A stretch of 64,000 nt of DNA from Acrasis kona. Taxonomy: Eukaryota; Heterolobosea; Eutetramitea; Acrasida; Acrasidae. The notes beneath the pieces are model-generated. The model searched no databases. It was not told where the DNA came from and saw nothing but the letters and a program-made list of their open reading frames with translations. The DNA is taken from contig JAOPGA020000946.1 in NCBI GenBank assembly GCA_026419775.2, positions 1 to 64,000 on the forward strand, read 5' to 3'. This document shows, in pieces, positions 9,958-20,939 of the stretch (positions are counted from its first letter, which is position 1; each line of letters opens with the position of its first letter). Position numbers and translations under genes: made by a program.

Positions 9958-10309
9958 ATGCCAATCATTTTCTCAGTGGTCGTCGAAGCAGGTGGTGCCA
10001 TCAGAGGACAACATGCTCTATTCGAGGAGAAAACCAATTTTAAGGAACTCATCTTGAATAAAATATTTCCCAACCTAGGGCACAAAAAGAATGAAGGCCT
10101 CATAAATATTTAAATACAACAGTGACCATAGCCTTATTTACTTTTGCGTAGCAGAGGATGAATCAGAACATGTGTGTTTGACCTTTATAGAAGAAGTACA
10201 ATCACACCCCTCCCAAGAAGAAAGAACCAAATACTACAACACCAAGTTCCAGTCCATCAAAAAAACATTAGACGACGTCAACAAGATGATGCTAGATAAC
10301 TTGAATTAA
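9958..10309 (+). CDS. Longin-domain protein (VAMP7-like N-terminus), frame broken once
   Basis: The first frame reads MPIIFSVVVEAGGAIRGQHA then FKELILNKIFPNL and stops at 10111. Shifting by one base within 10107-10114 continues as KYNSDHSLIYFCVAEDESE and FIEEVQSHPS. The stitched 116 residues align without gaps to the longin domain of VAMP7-type R-SNAREs. No GT donor exists at the break, so an intron cannot explain it; a one-base excess in TTT/AAA would. The protein ends at KKTLDDVNKMMLDNLN, where a SNARE motif would normally begin, so there is no full SNARE helix or membrane anchor. It may be a stand-alone longin regulator or a truncated SNARE. Confidence 0.65.
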
Positions 10310-10330
10310 ACATGAATTCTTCAAATTTAT

Positions 10331-11680
10331 TTACAAGTATGCAAAAAAGGCACCCTTCTGGGCATTCTTTGGCGAACTAGGTCCTACGTCCAAACTCCTT
10401 CTCGACTGCCTTGGTGGCGCAAATCCAGAAGGCGACAAGGATATCAATTCTGCATATTGCGTCCTGTTGGGTATGGCATCTCCGACCTCCACCGGTTCTT
10501 GTTGCTGCTGCTGCTGCTCGGCATCGTTGGCACCGGGCGATACCGGAGTATGCACTCTCACTTGCAAATTATTGTGGAATTCAGCACTGTTGCTCCTGAC
10601 CAATTTGAATGGGTTCACCTTGACATTCTTCACGCTCATGCCCCGCATCATGGATGGTTTTCCAGCAAATACGGGCGTCGCACCTAGTTCGTTCACGTTG
10701 CTCGTAATGTTCTTGTCGTTGTGAATGGGCATGCTGAACAATCCATCCAATAATTCTCCTGTGGAATTCTTTCCTCCGAATAAAAGTAATTCTCGATCCT
10801 TTGGATTATAGGCCACGCTCAACCCGACGCACTTTGGTAAATTATTGCCGAAGAATCCAGTTAATTTTATCCATTTCTCTGTTTCGGTGTTAAATAGGTA
10901 CACGTGATGGTCGTAGTCTGATTTGGTCATCAGATCTCCGCCACCCGCAACGATCAAGCTGGGCTCCATGGCAATCATGGCGTGGTTGCAGCGTGGAGCG
11001 GGCAGACTTCCCTTGCTCTGTACCTCCCTCCATCTTTTGGTGTTTAGATTTAATGCCCAGAGCGTATTGTTTGGTTTTTGGTTTTCGTACTGCTCGTTGC
11101 TGGTCAGCCCTCCGAAAACATACATGTCGTTGCCCATGCGCCTGCTGGTGTGACAACATAATCGCTGCGGGCGTAATTCTCCAAAAGTCTCCACGGCGGT
11201 CCACTGACGAGTTTCGAGCGAGAAGCTATACAAGTCGCCGAAAAATACTTGTTTGCCCTGCGAGCCTCCGAAAATGTAGAGTTTGCCTTCGAATTCAATC
11301 ATGGATGCGGCTGCGCGTGGATCCGGACTCAAACCGCTCGCCTCCAAATGGTCCCATTGCTGTGTCTCTGTATCAAATACAAACATGCCGTTAAAAACTG
11401 TGTGGGGACTGTTGGAGTGGACTTGGTAACCACCGAATATATAAATTTTTGTTCCAACGGTGCAACTACACGCCAAGCATCTCGGAGATGGTGGTTTGCC
11501 CATAGGATATATATGCTTCCACTTTCCAGTAATCATGTCAAACACTCTTACTTGCGTGCTGTTCTTTCCTCGCTCATTCATTCCTAGTAGGATGTACATC
11601 TTGTTATCTACTGTTTCGCAGCAGTGATAAACGATGGGGCCTGGTTGTTCCCCACCCTGCTTTCTTTCATCGATGCGCAT
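10331..11680 (-). CDS. Kelch-repeat beta-propeller protein
   Basis: A single-exon protein of 449 residues. About six kelch repeats occupy residues 20-320, with the usual double Gly followed by aromatic/Trp spacing: KIYIFGGYQ, KLYIFGGSQG, DMYVFGGLTS, LIVAGGGD, ELLLFGG. The C-terminal 120 residues are low-complexity with a short polyglutamine tract and Ser/Pro-rich tail, probably disordered. Kelch propellers are protein-interaction platforms; no catalytic or BTB domain is attached. There is no TTACAA element within 60 bp upstream. Codon use is more GC-rich than in neighbours, which explains the many antisense open frames over this gene. Confidence 0.85.
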   Translation of the reverse strand: MRIDERKQGGEQPGPIVYHCCETVDNKMYILLGMNERGKNSTQVRVFDMITGKWKHIYPMGKPPSPRCLACSCTVGTKIYIFGGYQVHSNSPHTVFNGMFVFDTETQQWDHLEASGLSPDPRAAASMIEFEGKLYIFGGSQGKQVFFGDLYSFSLETRQWTAVETFGELRPQRLCCHTSRRMGNDMYVFGGLTSNEQYENQKPNNTLWALNLNTKRWREVQSKGSLPAPRCNHAMIAMEPSLIVAGGGDLMTKSDYDHHVYLFNTETEKWIKLTGFFGNNLPKCVGLSVAYNPKDRELLLFGGKNSTGELLDGLFSMPIHNDKNITSNVNELGATPVFAGKPSMMRGMSVKNVKVNPFKLVRSNSAEFHNNLQVRVHTPVSPGANDAEQQQQQQEPVEVGDAIPNRTQYAELISLSPSGFAPPRQSRRSLDVGPSSPKNAQKGAFFAYL

Positions 11681-11847
11681 TGTTGTTTCTCCTGGTTGAT
11701 TAAATTGTTATTTTTAAACATTTATTTTTGGTGCATCAGGATGTACAAAATCGGATTTCGTGTGTGGATCAAAAGCAAAAAGTCTTTTTGGGAGATCACG
11801 TGAATTGTGATAAAAGAAAACAAAAGTGGTTACACAAATTTATTTAT

Positions 11848-14800
11848 TCAGTGTTCTTTAGAATTGTTACCGACTTCAATCACTTCGTACGGTAGGATAG
11901 TATCTTTTGATCCGAACATTCCACTTGAATTCCTGATTAGCTTTCCAAATATCTTCTTTCCTCCGCTTCTGAAGCAGTAGGTGAGAGAACAGAAACCTAC
12001 TAAACTCAACAATAACACAAAAGCATACAATTTCCACAAGTGCAATTCGTCGTCCATCGTTATAATGTGTGGCTGTATGGGGTGCTCTGCAACAACAACA
12101 ACCTGCTCATCCTTTTGCAACACATCATCAACAACAACAACTTTCTTTTCTTGTTCATTTACAATTTTAACAACAGGTTTAACAGCCTTGATGATAGGCT
12201 TCATGGGCTTGGGCTTTATAATAGCCGCAACATTATTTTTATTATCACCAACTTTACTCAAAGGTGTCATATTGAGTGTAATTACAAATGTTTTGATTTC
12301 AAAAGGATCAATATTGATGCTAAGGTCATCCAGACTCAAAACCTTTCTTTCACCAGCTCTAGCCTGCGCCAAAGCTTCATCAGACAAGAACACGCCCTCC
12401 TCTTCAGAGTTTTGATTGTCGCCCTCCTTGACCGTCGCTGATGTCAGAGTAAAATCAAAAGCAACGACACCTGCACTTCTAAATTGCATTCGATAAGGAT
12501 GAATGGAGCGAGCGTTAAGAGGTAGGTCATGAATCAAGGATAAACTTTTAGCACGAACGCTATCCAGTTTACCATTAAACAAATTACTCAAGGAGAGAAC
12601 AGCACTGGAAGTTGGATTCAAATTACGGATTCTCAAAACAATATCATCGCTGTACAAATCTTTACTTTGGAAAGAAGTAATCTGAAGGTCCTGTTGTAAA
12701 GCATTAACAGGCCGTATCACGTCGACACCATCTGAGACCTTTGCAAAGCTCAAACTCACGGGCCTCTGGACATCTATACTCGCCCTGGCCAAATCGACGA
12801 ATCCACTGCTCTGGGTCTTGTCTTGATAAGTCATCAAGAACTTGACACCCATCAAAGCACTTTCGTCGTTGTTGCCTTGGCTCATGCCTCTACCATCATC
12901 TTTCATCAGACGACGATGGAACAAGAACTGAATAGAATGGTCTTGTTTTGTAACGGCCATCGTTTGGGCGGTCAAAACAGTCAACTGAGATTTTTTATTG
13001 ATATAAATAGCACCCGCCGTGCTAGGATAATAATGACCGGCATGAGGTGCCGCTTTTCTCACGGTTCTCTTTACAAAATTCATTCCATCATAAACAATCA
13101 ACTTTCCCTCTTGTTCCAAATCCTTCTCCTTACTTCCCGCGTAAAATCTTGTTGTAAACTCGGTATCGCCCGGTAATTGCTGAACATCATATTCGCAGTC
13201 AATCCACTCTCCATACAACTTGTATGTAGCAGTGAAGCGATCCGTTACAACGATCAGTTGACTCAAAAATGTATTTTGAGTGACGTGGACAGCAACGACC
13301 CGATTCCTCTCCAAGTCAACCGGAGTGGATAACTCCGGTCTAAAAATATAACTTCCGCTCCGTTGAGTTTTATATTCCAAGAATTGAGAATTCCACTCGT
13401 GTAATTGATCTCCGTGTCGAATGGACTCGATGGATCCATCCACATTCACCTTCAACGTGTACATTTCGTTTTTGATTTGCACTTCCGAAAGTGATGATTT
13501 CACGGTCATTCCATCTCTAACAATGTCGCACGATGAGGAACAGTACAGAATGGTATTTGCTGCTGCTGTCGCTTGCGAATCTTGTTGGAATCGAACGTGG
13601 TACTTTTTGATGCTTAACGGATCCATCTCCACGAAGAATTGTAAAATGTAAAAATTCGATTCCGATCCGCTGTTCGCCAATCTCCTGTCGGCTCCCAAGA
13701 TGTTCGGAGTGATGATGGATTGAACGGGTTGATTGGTGGTGATGTCCTCCACGATGGCATTAGGTTTGTGTATGCGTAACGTGACCAATTGCGTTCGAGC
13801 GTGTCCTTCCGCATTGTTGACTATCAAATCAGTGTCCACCTCGATCACTCCGTTGGCATCGTCCAATCGAACGGACGCATCATCTCGATTCGAAGACATG
13901 CTCGATGCTAATAATTGTCTCTCCACCGTTTTCACTGCTGCTATGGCGTTAGATAATCTGGACATGTAGTCCTGATAAACATGATTGCGACAAGTACCTG
14001 TGATGCCGTCGTGGTGGTTGACCAGCGCAATGTCCTCCCTCGAAACTTGTAATCTCCTCCAGATGGATTGCCATTCAATCATTGATGATGGAGTCGATTG
14101 TAATGCGTATAATTTGCTCAACGCAAAGGCGTTCTCTGCGTGCTGTAATGCATTTTCGGCCTCGCGTATGCGTTTCTTCATGTTGGGAAGTGATGCGTAG
14201 TAACCTGTCCAATATGAATCTTCGTTGTCTGCATAGGGAACGAAATCATGTTTGACGACCGGGAAGTCAATCTTTTTTTCTTTTTGATAAGCGAACAGGG
14301 AATCAAAGTATTCGGATGCGGTTGCGTAACGAATGTTGACTCCCATGTTGTTGCTGTTAATGTATTCTATGAGCGTGTCCATGGACTGGAATTGTCTGTT
14401 GGCGTCCTTGAACTTGAAGTCGTCGCCGAAAGGTACGAGGAGATGATTGGTACGATAGTGAGTGGCACGTTTCTGTCATGGTTAATGAATGATTGATGAA
14501 ACGCAAGCATACCTTCATCTCGTTAACATAGTCATTGGCACGATCGGCAACATTACCGGCCACTACTGGTTGAACGCCAGGGTTTTCGAAATCAAAGCCT
14601 TGGGGAGCAGAGTAATGTGTGTGTAGCACGTGGGTCATGATTCCGTCGCTTTCATTTCTTGACGAACTAGAGGCACCAGAACTGTTGGGCTTCCAGATGA
14701 ATTCGAGAGATTGTTCCACCTTTTGTGTTTTTAGTTTTGTTCGAAATGTTCATTTTACTTTCATTTGAGCTTTTATTTTATGATGCACCCTATTGATGAC

Positions 14801-15377
14801 CATAGCGTCGAAGCCCATATCTGCATATAGTTTTGGATTTCTGCCCTCATGACCGAAAGGATCGATTTGCCACGCCACTCTGGGACGAATCTAACATGAT
14901 AAATAACATTTTCAAACATTAAAAAGTACATTAAAACGATTCAGCAAGTAATCATGTCCAACTGTCATTTGATTGATAATAGCTTGTGTGGATGGACAGG
15001 CCTCATCATTCTGAATCCATCCTCCACCTAATATTTCGAATCTACCCGTGTTAATGAGTTCTTTCACTATCTGTTGTTTCTCTGCATTTTGTACTTCGAA
15101 CCAGTCTTTAAAATACAATCTACTTTGTCAGAAGTTTGCGTTTGAGCACAACGTACGTATCACCCCAAACATATTTGCGATGTTTTTGATCTTTGATGGC
15201 ATCCACGACACTACTTATAATTCCCAAAGTCTCATCACGATACTCGCCAACCGTCTTGAGCCAACCTTGGTCAATATGAGAGTGAGCAAGCACAAAGACT
15301 TCAAGACTTGGTGACGAATTGAATAGAGAGGCTGTGGCACCCGCTACCAAAACGGTCAACAGCACAACAATCCTCAT
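11848..15377 (-). CDS. GH38 alpha-mannosidase (lysosomal type) with C-terminal membrane anchor
   Basis: There are five exons (15377-15157, 15119-14930, 14890-14789, 14719-14513, 14472-11848); introns are 37, 39, 69 and 40 nt and the product is 1114 residues. A signal peptide (MRIVVLLTVLVAGATASLF) precedes the GH38 metal site AHSHIDQGWLKTVGEY. GGGWIQNDEA and WQIDPFGHEG follow, the latter holding the expected catalytic Asp. HHDGITGTCRNHV is the second metal-binding segment. The family removes alpha-mannose from N-glycans in lysosomes. Unlike soluble lysosomal enzymes it ends with a transmembrane helix (LYAFVLLLSLVGFCSLTYCF) and a tail containing LPYEVIEV, which fits a tyrosine sorting signal (YxxPhi). 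Confidence 0.9.
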
Positions 15378-15558
15378 TACTAAAAAAGAAGATGCGTGTT
15401 GAGAAGGTTGAGTATTTCCATAATATCAAAAAAAGAATCAAAATTGAAGCCAACAGAGTCTTTACCGCATAACATCCTCATGATGAACAATTGAATTTAT
15501 GTTGACGCAGGATGAGAACAAAAAACAATATGATAGGAAGATCTGATTGTATCATTTT

Positions 15559-16410
15559 TTATTTTAGTTTATAATACTTGTCCTTGCCTTCAATCTTGAA
15601 TTCAAATTTATTATTATCCACACCTTCTTTTAATAGCCTATGCATAGTCCCCTTATCAAAAGTAAAATTTTTATGAAGTTTTTTCCTCAAGTCCTGAACT
15701 TTAATGTAGTCACGATTAAGCGTAGAGGAAATGACATCTAGTGTCAATGCTGTTCTTTGAGATACAGAGGGCTCACTTCTGTTTGATTGAACTTGATTGA
15801 CTTCATTTTGTGGATCTGGATTTGAATACTTGAACTTGAATTTTTTTTTTGGATTGGTTGGTACTGACTCATAAAATGGTTTGTGCGTAAGTACGATCTG
15901 GCTGGCATCATCATAAAGCTTGCACATTTGTTCATCTAATTGAGGAATGGATGTCGGCTTGTCAGAGTTCAAAACGTGACATATTGCTTTTGTTAGTTCT
16001 CCAACTTTCTCCTTATTTTTATCAGGTTTTTTATAAGAGTAGTGTTGATCAAATGTTTGTTGTTTCGAGTCAACATCTCCACCAAGGTTACAATCTAAGA
16101 AGTAAACAACTGATCCTTTAAATGAAGCACTCTCCAGATATTGATGGAGAAAAACCTGAAGTTTTTTGAAGTCATCATCTTGATTTGTAGAACTTGTTGA
16201 CAGGTAGTGGACTACTATGCCGTCGCTTTCATTTTGGTATTCTGAGATAACACTTCTTAAATCTTGTTCTAATTGGATTATGTGGCTTTCCCAAGTCGTG
16301 GGGGAGTTCAGATCAATTGGATTCAAGAAACTAGCTCCAAAAAGATTCTGAAATGTTTCTCGAAATTGTAGAGTGTCTCCACCTTGGTCATTGATTAGCA
16401 GTGCTAACAT
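15559..16410 (-). CDS. Possible degenerate caspase-like fold with C-terminal winged helix
   Basis: An intronless protein of 283 residues; TTACAA at 16422-16427 is 12 bp upstream. Residues 1-120 show a strand pattern reminiscent of the C14 peptidase fold: LALLINDQGG at the start, GIVVHYLSTSS where a SGHG loop would be expected, and SVVYFLDCNLGGD in place of the LDxCHSG strand. The catalytic His loop is missing, while a Cys is present at the second site. The last 60 residues (DVISSTLNRDYIKVQDLRKK to KDKYYKLK) look like a winged helix. All of this is weak, motif-level inference. The alternative is an orphan family. Confidence 0.6.
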   Translation of the reverse strand: MLALLINDQGGDTLQFRETFQNLFGASFLNPIDLNSPTTWESHIIQLEQDLRSVISEYQNESDGIVVHYLSTSSTNQDDDFKKLQVFLHQYLESASFKGSVVYFLDCNLGGDVDSKQQTFDQHYSYKKPDKNKEKVGELTKAICHVLNSDKPTSIPQLDEQMCKLYDDASQIVLTHKPFYESVPTNPKKKFKFKYSNPDPQNEVNQVQSNRSEPSVSQRTALTLDVISSTLNRDYIKVQDLRKKLHKNFTFDKGTMHRLLKEGVDNNKFEFKIEGKDKYYKLK

Positions 16411-16529
16411 TTCTTTTCTTTTTACAAACCAACTTCCTTCGAAATGTTGTTGGTCAACTCGTACAACCGGAATGAAAATAAGGATGAACCACTCAAAACA
16501 TCATTCAAATAAAAACAATTTTCATTAAA

Positions 16530-17276
16530 TTAAGATTTGTAAATGTATTTAAGTAGTTCTACAATAACTCCTGAATTTTCCTCAACCACAGGATGTGTTA
16601 TCTTGAATGGATAACATCCATGAAAAGTAAGCTGTGATGTGGAACCCCCCAGTGAAGGCAAATGATCTGTCTTTTGATGTGACGTTTTTAGAATGTATTT
16701 TAATCTTTTTTCTAAGGCGTCCACAAGATCGGCCTGCTTCTTTGAATTTCTTCTTTGTTTATTTACAGCAGAATTATTTTGTCCGGAAGTTGTTGGAGGA
16801 ATGATGACAACGCGCACTGGTAATACCCATTTCTCCCACATTGTCTCTTCTTTTGATTCCCTAAACAGCCCCTTGTTTGTGGTTGTAAGATAGAATGAAA
16901 TCTCCAAGTGATGTTTGTCACTTAAGGGATCGTCAGAGGTTGCTTGTGAACCTTCTGTTTTATTTTGTGGAACTGTTTGGTGGTTTATGGTCCTGTGCGC
17001 CGTTTCGGTGACCTGTTTATTGAACTTCTCTATAGCTTCGTCAATGTATTTGCTTATTTCTTTATTATTAACAGTTGGCTGATGGCTTAAGTTTATAATG
17101 AATTTTCTTCAACTTACATATCGAATGTTCAAAGTCGCCGACTCGAATTCTGCTGGTTTTATTTGTGATAACGCTCGATGAAAAACTATAGTGTGAATCA
17201 AGCATCTCATAACCTCTGGAACATCTTCGAGGAAGACTTCAACCTCCTCCACTTCATATCTCACCATATTCGACAT
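16530..17276 (-). CDS. ATG101: Autophagy-related protein 101 (HORMA)
   Basis: Exons are 17276-17118 and 17078-16530 with a 39-nt intron; the product is 235 residues, close to animal ATG101. The N-terminal helix VEVFLEDVPEVMRCLIHTIV with HRALSQIKPAE matches the family start. TLNIRYPTV and EISKYIDEAIEKF follow. The WEKWVLPVRVVIIP segment is the WF-finger region, and a late YPFKITHPV strand closes the HORMA fold. ATG101 pairs with ATG13 in the ULK/Atg1 initiation complex. An insertion of roughly 50 residues around residues 75-110 is longer than in animals. TTACAA is at 17316-17321. Confidence 0.85.
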
Positions 17277-17469
17277 TTTGTTGCTTTTTTTATACGGAAG
17301 TTGACGTCAACTCAGTTACAAAGTAGAACTTTCGATAAACCCACGAAGGAACAATCTACATTATAAGACAATCACTTTTAAAAGGTTTATGTCTCAAAGA
17401 CAATATAGGCTTCGGTTAAACTTTATCCAGTTACAACAATCAAGTTTACTATTTTCGCCGCTTCAATAA

Positions 17470-19804
17470 ATGTCTGACAGCGACGATGAGGCACAATTAG
17501 AAGCCCAATATCTTGACACAAAAGTAGAAAGGAAAAAGGAAAAAACAAATCCTGTAAATAAATCAAATGGCCAGTATTCTCTTGAGGAGATAAATAGCAG
17601 TTTATTGGAAGAGTTGGAGGAGAGGGAACAGGAAGTCGAGAATTTAAAAAAGCAGGTGGAGGAGCTTACTTCTTCATTAAATAATGTTGGAGATGACGTT
17701 GAAGATAGCAGCAAAGATGCGAAGATCTTATCACTCGCCAAGAAGGTAAGGTGATTCCTACTTGATCCTAATCCACGTCTCAGAACAGGAATTTAACTGT
17801 GCAATACAACAAGGAAAAGGCCAAATCCGCTCAATTGCTCGAAGAGGTAGCCAAAATGAACAAACAACTCTCGAGCAAAACAAAAAATGCTGATAAAACA
17901 ATAAGCAACAACAACATTCAGCACTTTGCCAATGCAGGCGAACCAAAATCCAACACATCTAAAGATTCCGAAAACGAAAATCCACCTGAGGAGGACAACA
18001 ACAGCGACGCACTCAAGCAATACAAATTAAAGGTGGATAAGGTGTGTTCTTTATTAAAAATTTCTGTTCACAATAATAGAGTGTAGTTAAAATAAAAGAG
18101 CTGAGGGAACATAACGTCAAGTTAAAATCGGAGGTTGTAAAGCTCAAATCCATCTTACAAAGGGAGGTTGGAGATGAGCTGATCGAAAAGGTAATAAGCG
18201 GAACAGAAAAGGAGTCATGGAAGGGCCGAGCTAATCAAATCATACTACTCAAGTCAAAAGTAAAAGAATTGACTAGGGTTCTAGATCAACAAAAGATTAG
18301 CGAGAAATCTCCCAATTCGCCCTCGGCATCCATAGCGAGTTCAATTGCAGCAAGCTATACCTCAACTGGACTACCATCTCCTAGCCATCATCAAGACTCT
18401 GATGACAGACAAAGAGCTGTCATCGAGTCTCTTGAAAAGGATCGTAAAGGAGAAGTAGTAGATTTGAAAAAAACAATTCAATCTCAAACAGATGAGCTAA
18501 AAGAACAAAAGCAAAGGACTGAAGCTACCATAGCTAGAAATCGTATTCTAGAGAAAACCAACAATGAACTAAAAGGCAAAATAACAAGAGTGTTAGAAAA
18601 AACACAAAATGATAATAAATTAATCGACGCACTAAGAGCTGAATTAGATAAGGTGAAGCACGCAGGCAGACCAACTGTAGAAAAGAGCGTGGTTAGTTCA
18701 AAGATGGCCAGCACTACTACTCTGAACGACAAGCAGCTTGCAGATTCGCTGAGAAGAGTAGATGAAATGTCCAAAGAACTACAGGACAAGGACAACATGA
18801 TAAAATTGTTGAGGAGCGAAATCACAAATACGAGTCGTAAAGCATTGGAAGTCATTCAATCTCAAGATGGAGGCATGAGATCTCCGAGTAACGATGAAAA
18901 CGAATACAGGGTCACAATTGCAAACATTGAGGTTCAAAAATTAAAAGAGCTCAAAGCACTCCACTTACAAAAAATTTTGGAAGCAGAGAAGAAGAGTTTG
19001 GAGTTGAGCAAACTGTTGCAGTTGGAGCGCCAAAAGAATGCAGAAATGGATAGGAAGATTCAATCTAGTGTGGCATCCTTCAAAAACACCGATTCTTCCT
19101 TGGAACAAGATAAGCTGGAATCTAGAATAGACATTTTAACAGACAAGTTGGGATTAGCTCAAGATGAAATAAACGCACTCAAGGATACACTGCAACATAC
19201 AAACAAAACAAAAGATCAAGAAATTACACTTTATGAACAAATGTTAGACAATCAAAAAAGAACCTATCAACAACACATTAACAATTTGAAAGATCAGTTA
19301 TCTAGGGCGGGAATGCAACCCGTATCACTGGCTCCTTCCAAGTCCACTACTCCCACACCCTACGCTCAACACCAACCAACACCACCATCCCAACCACATC
19401 CTTCATCAGATGTATTTGACTATTCTGATAAACTATCCAGACCCGGCAGATCAAGACCCATCAGCAGCGTCGAATCGTCAGTAGTCACTACAACAAATAA
19501 AAACATGAATGCTGACGATGATGACGAAGAAGCCTTCGAAAGGGAAATGGAGGCCAAAATGACGAGCGACTTACCATCACTTCCGACTAACATTATCAAC
19601 GAACAAGATGGTTACTCCACACCTAGGCATGAAGAATCACCACCGGTGCGCATACAGTCAAGTAAATCCATCACCAACTACACGAGCTCCAGACCTTCGT
19701 CAAGACCCATTGGTAGTGCAAGTAGTAGCAACAAATCAAAGCCCACCAGTAGAGTTTCTTCTTCTAATTCAACCCGCAGCACATCTTCATCTCGCAAATC
19801 TTGA
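17470..19804 (+). CDS. Long coiled-coil protein, CCDC13-like
   Basis: Exons are 17470-17745, 17784-18041 and 18080-19804, with two 38-nt introns; the product is 752 residues. It is coiled coil from about residue 30 to 530, followed by a Pro/Ser-rich disordered tail ending SSRKS. A conserved-looking block, QREVGDELIEKV then SWKGRANQIILLKSKVKEL, resembles what I recall of CCDC13-type centriolar satellite proteins, but I cannot verify the match. An acidic DDDDEEAFEREMEAK segment sits near residue 565. TTACAA at 17431-17436 is 33 bp upstream. The likely role is structural, at centrioles or the cytoskeleton. Confidence 0.8.
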
Positions 19805-20017
19805 CGAAAAACTCGAGGAGGGGTTGTGAATCCTACATGAATGCATGTGATGTATGATTTTTGTAAACACAAAAGCTGAGTTTGTCAACTAGTGTATAAA
19901 AATATGATTTATTTACCAAACTGGTTTCGTCTATCTTATATGAATGTACTTTTGTACCGGTACAAAATCAATCCTTCATGATAATGGTATATTTATTTTT
20001 AAATTTACACATGCGAA

Positions 20018-20770
20018 TTAGTTATAGCGAACCTGCCAACCGTTGTTGTACAAGTTTAAGAGGTCCTTTAAATCTTCTTGTAACAGCCCCTGTAGGGATT
20101 GAGCCAAGGCATCCGTGCGACTCATTACCGATACAATGTATTCTTGATCTGATGATAGATGGGGACCAACGGCATTCAAGAAGGTGCAATACTCTTGAAC
20201 AGGGTAATCTTCTTGAGAACTACATTTCTCCAATAGTTCGTTGATGATTGATTGGGTTGCCTTTTTGTTTAGTAAACCGCTCTTGAATAATTCGCCCAGT
20301 AACAAGAGGTTGTTAGTCCGCCGTTTTCTGAATTGTTCCTCTTCCTCCCACATGCCGTCGGCATTGTTGTCGCTTTCATTTTTGAAGAACTTTGACGCGG
20401 GGGACTCTTTTTGGAACTCATCCTGACAACTGTTGAGAAGAGCCGACGTAACATTCTTATTGTCTAATGTTTTAGCTAGTGCGACATAGAGGTCGACGAA
20501 ATTAGGGTCAGTAAGTGCCTGATCAAGAATTGACGCCGCAATCTTGGGGCTGTCAGTCTCTAATTTGGCTACCTTTATAAACTCTGTCTTTGTTTTTTCA
20601 AAGTCTTTTCTTGATAATTGATTGAGAACGCTTTCGATCGTATTTTCTTTTGGAGAAGAAGCTGGTTTCTTCACCAAATCATCAATTGTGATCTCTTCAC
20701 CGCTTGGATAGCTTATCTTAATGATACTTTTCGGTAATGATGGATCATATCCAGCATACGGTTTGGGCAT
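20018..20770 (-). CDS. Small MIF4G-domain (eIF4G-like) protein
   Basis: The first ATG is at 20770; the 22 codons upstream of it open with TTG and contain the TTGTAA and TTACAA elements (20776-20781, 20802-20807), so they are 5' flank. The product is 250 residues. The MIF4G core is visible as ESVLNQLSRKDFEKTKTEFI, ILDQALTDPNFVDLYVALAK, LLNSCQDEFQKE and a helix with FRKRRTNNLLLLGELFKSG. MIF4G domains of eIF4G bind eIF4A. This protein has little beyond one domain and so is much shorter than canonical eIF4G, more like the minimal eIF4G-type factors of some protists. No clear YxxxxL-Phi eIF4E-binding site is seen in the 50-residue N-terminus. Confidence 0.8.
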   Translation of the reverse strand: MPKPYAGYDPSLPKSIIKISYPSGEEITIDDLVKKPASSPKENTIESVLNQLSRKDFEKTKTEFIKVAKLETDSPKIAASILDQALTDPNFVDLYVALAKTLDNKNVTSALLNSCQDEFQKESPASKFFKNESDNNADGMWEEEEQFRKRRTNNLLLLGELFKSGLLNKKATQSIINELLEKCSSQEDYPVQEYCTFLNAVGPHLSSDQEYIVSVMSRTDALAQSLQGLLQEDLKDLLNLYNNGWQVRYN

Positions 20771-20939
20771 CTTTGTTGTAACTGTTGGTTTACTTGAACC
20801 GTTACAAATTTTCGTTGAAATAATCCTCGATGGCAAACGTCAGAAAAACATCATCAGATCTGGGTGGATAATTCCGAGGACTATTTGTGACTATCCCATT
20901 TTAAATTCAAGAAGGTATATTTAATTTTAACATTTTATA

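Noticed and set aside
10498-10520. Trinucleotide repeat as a possible regulatory element
   Set aside because: It encodes a short glutamine run inside the kelch protein.
10890-11587. Several long open frames opposite the kelch gene
   Set aside because: They are shadows caused by GC-richer codon use of the kelch gene and contain no domain.
11981-14496. Plus-strand open frames over the mannosidase
   Set aside because: Antisense shadows of a well-supported GH38 gene.
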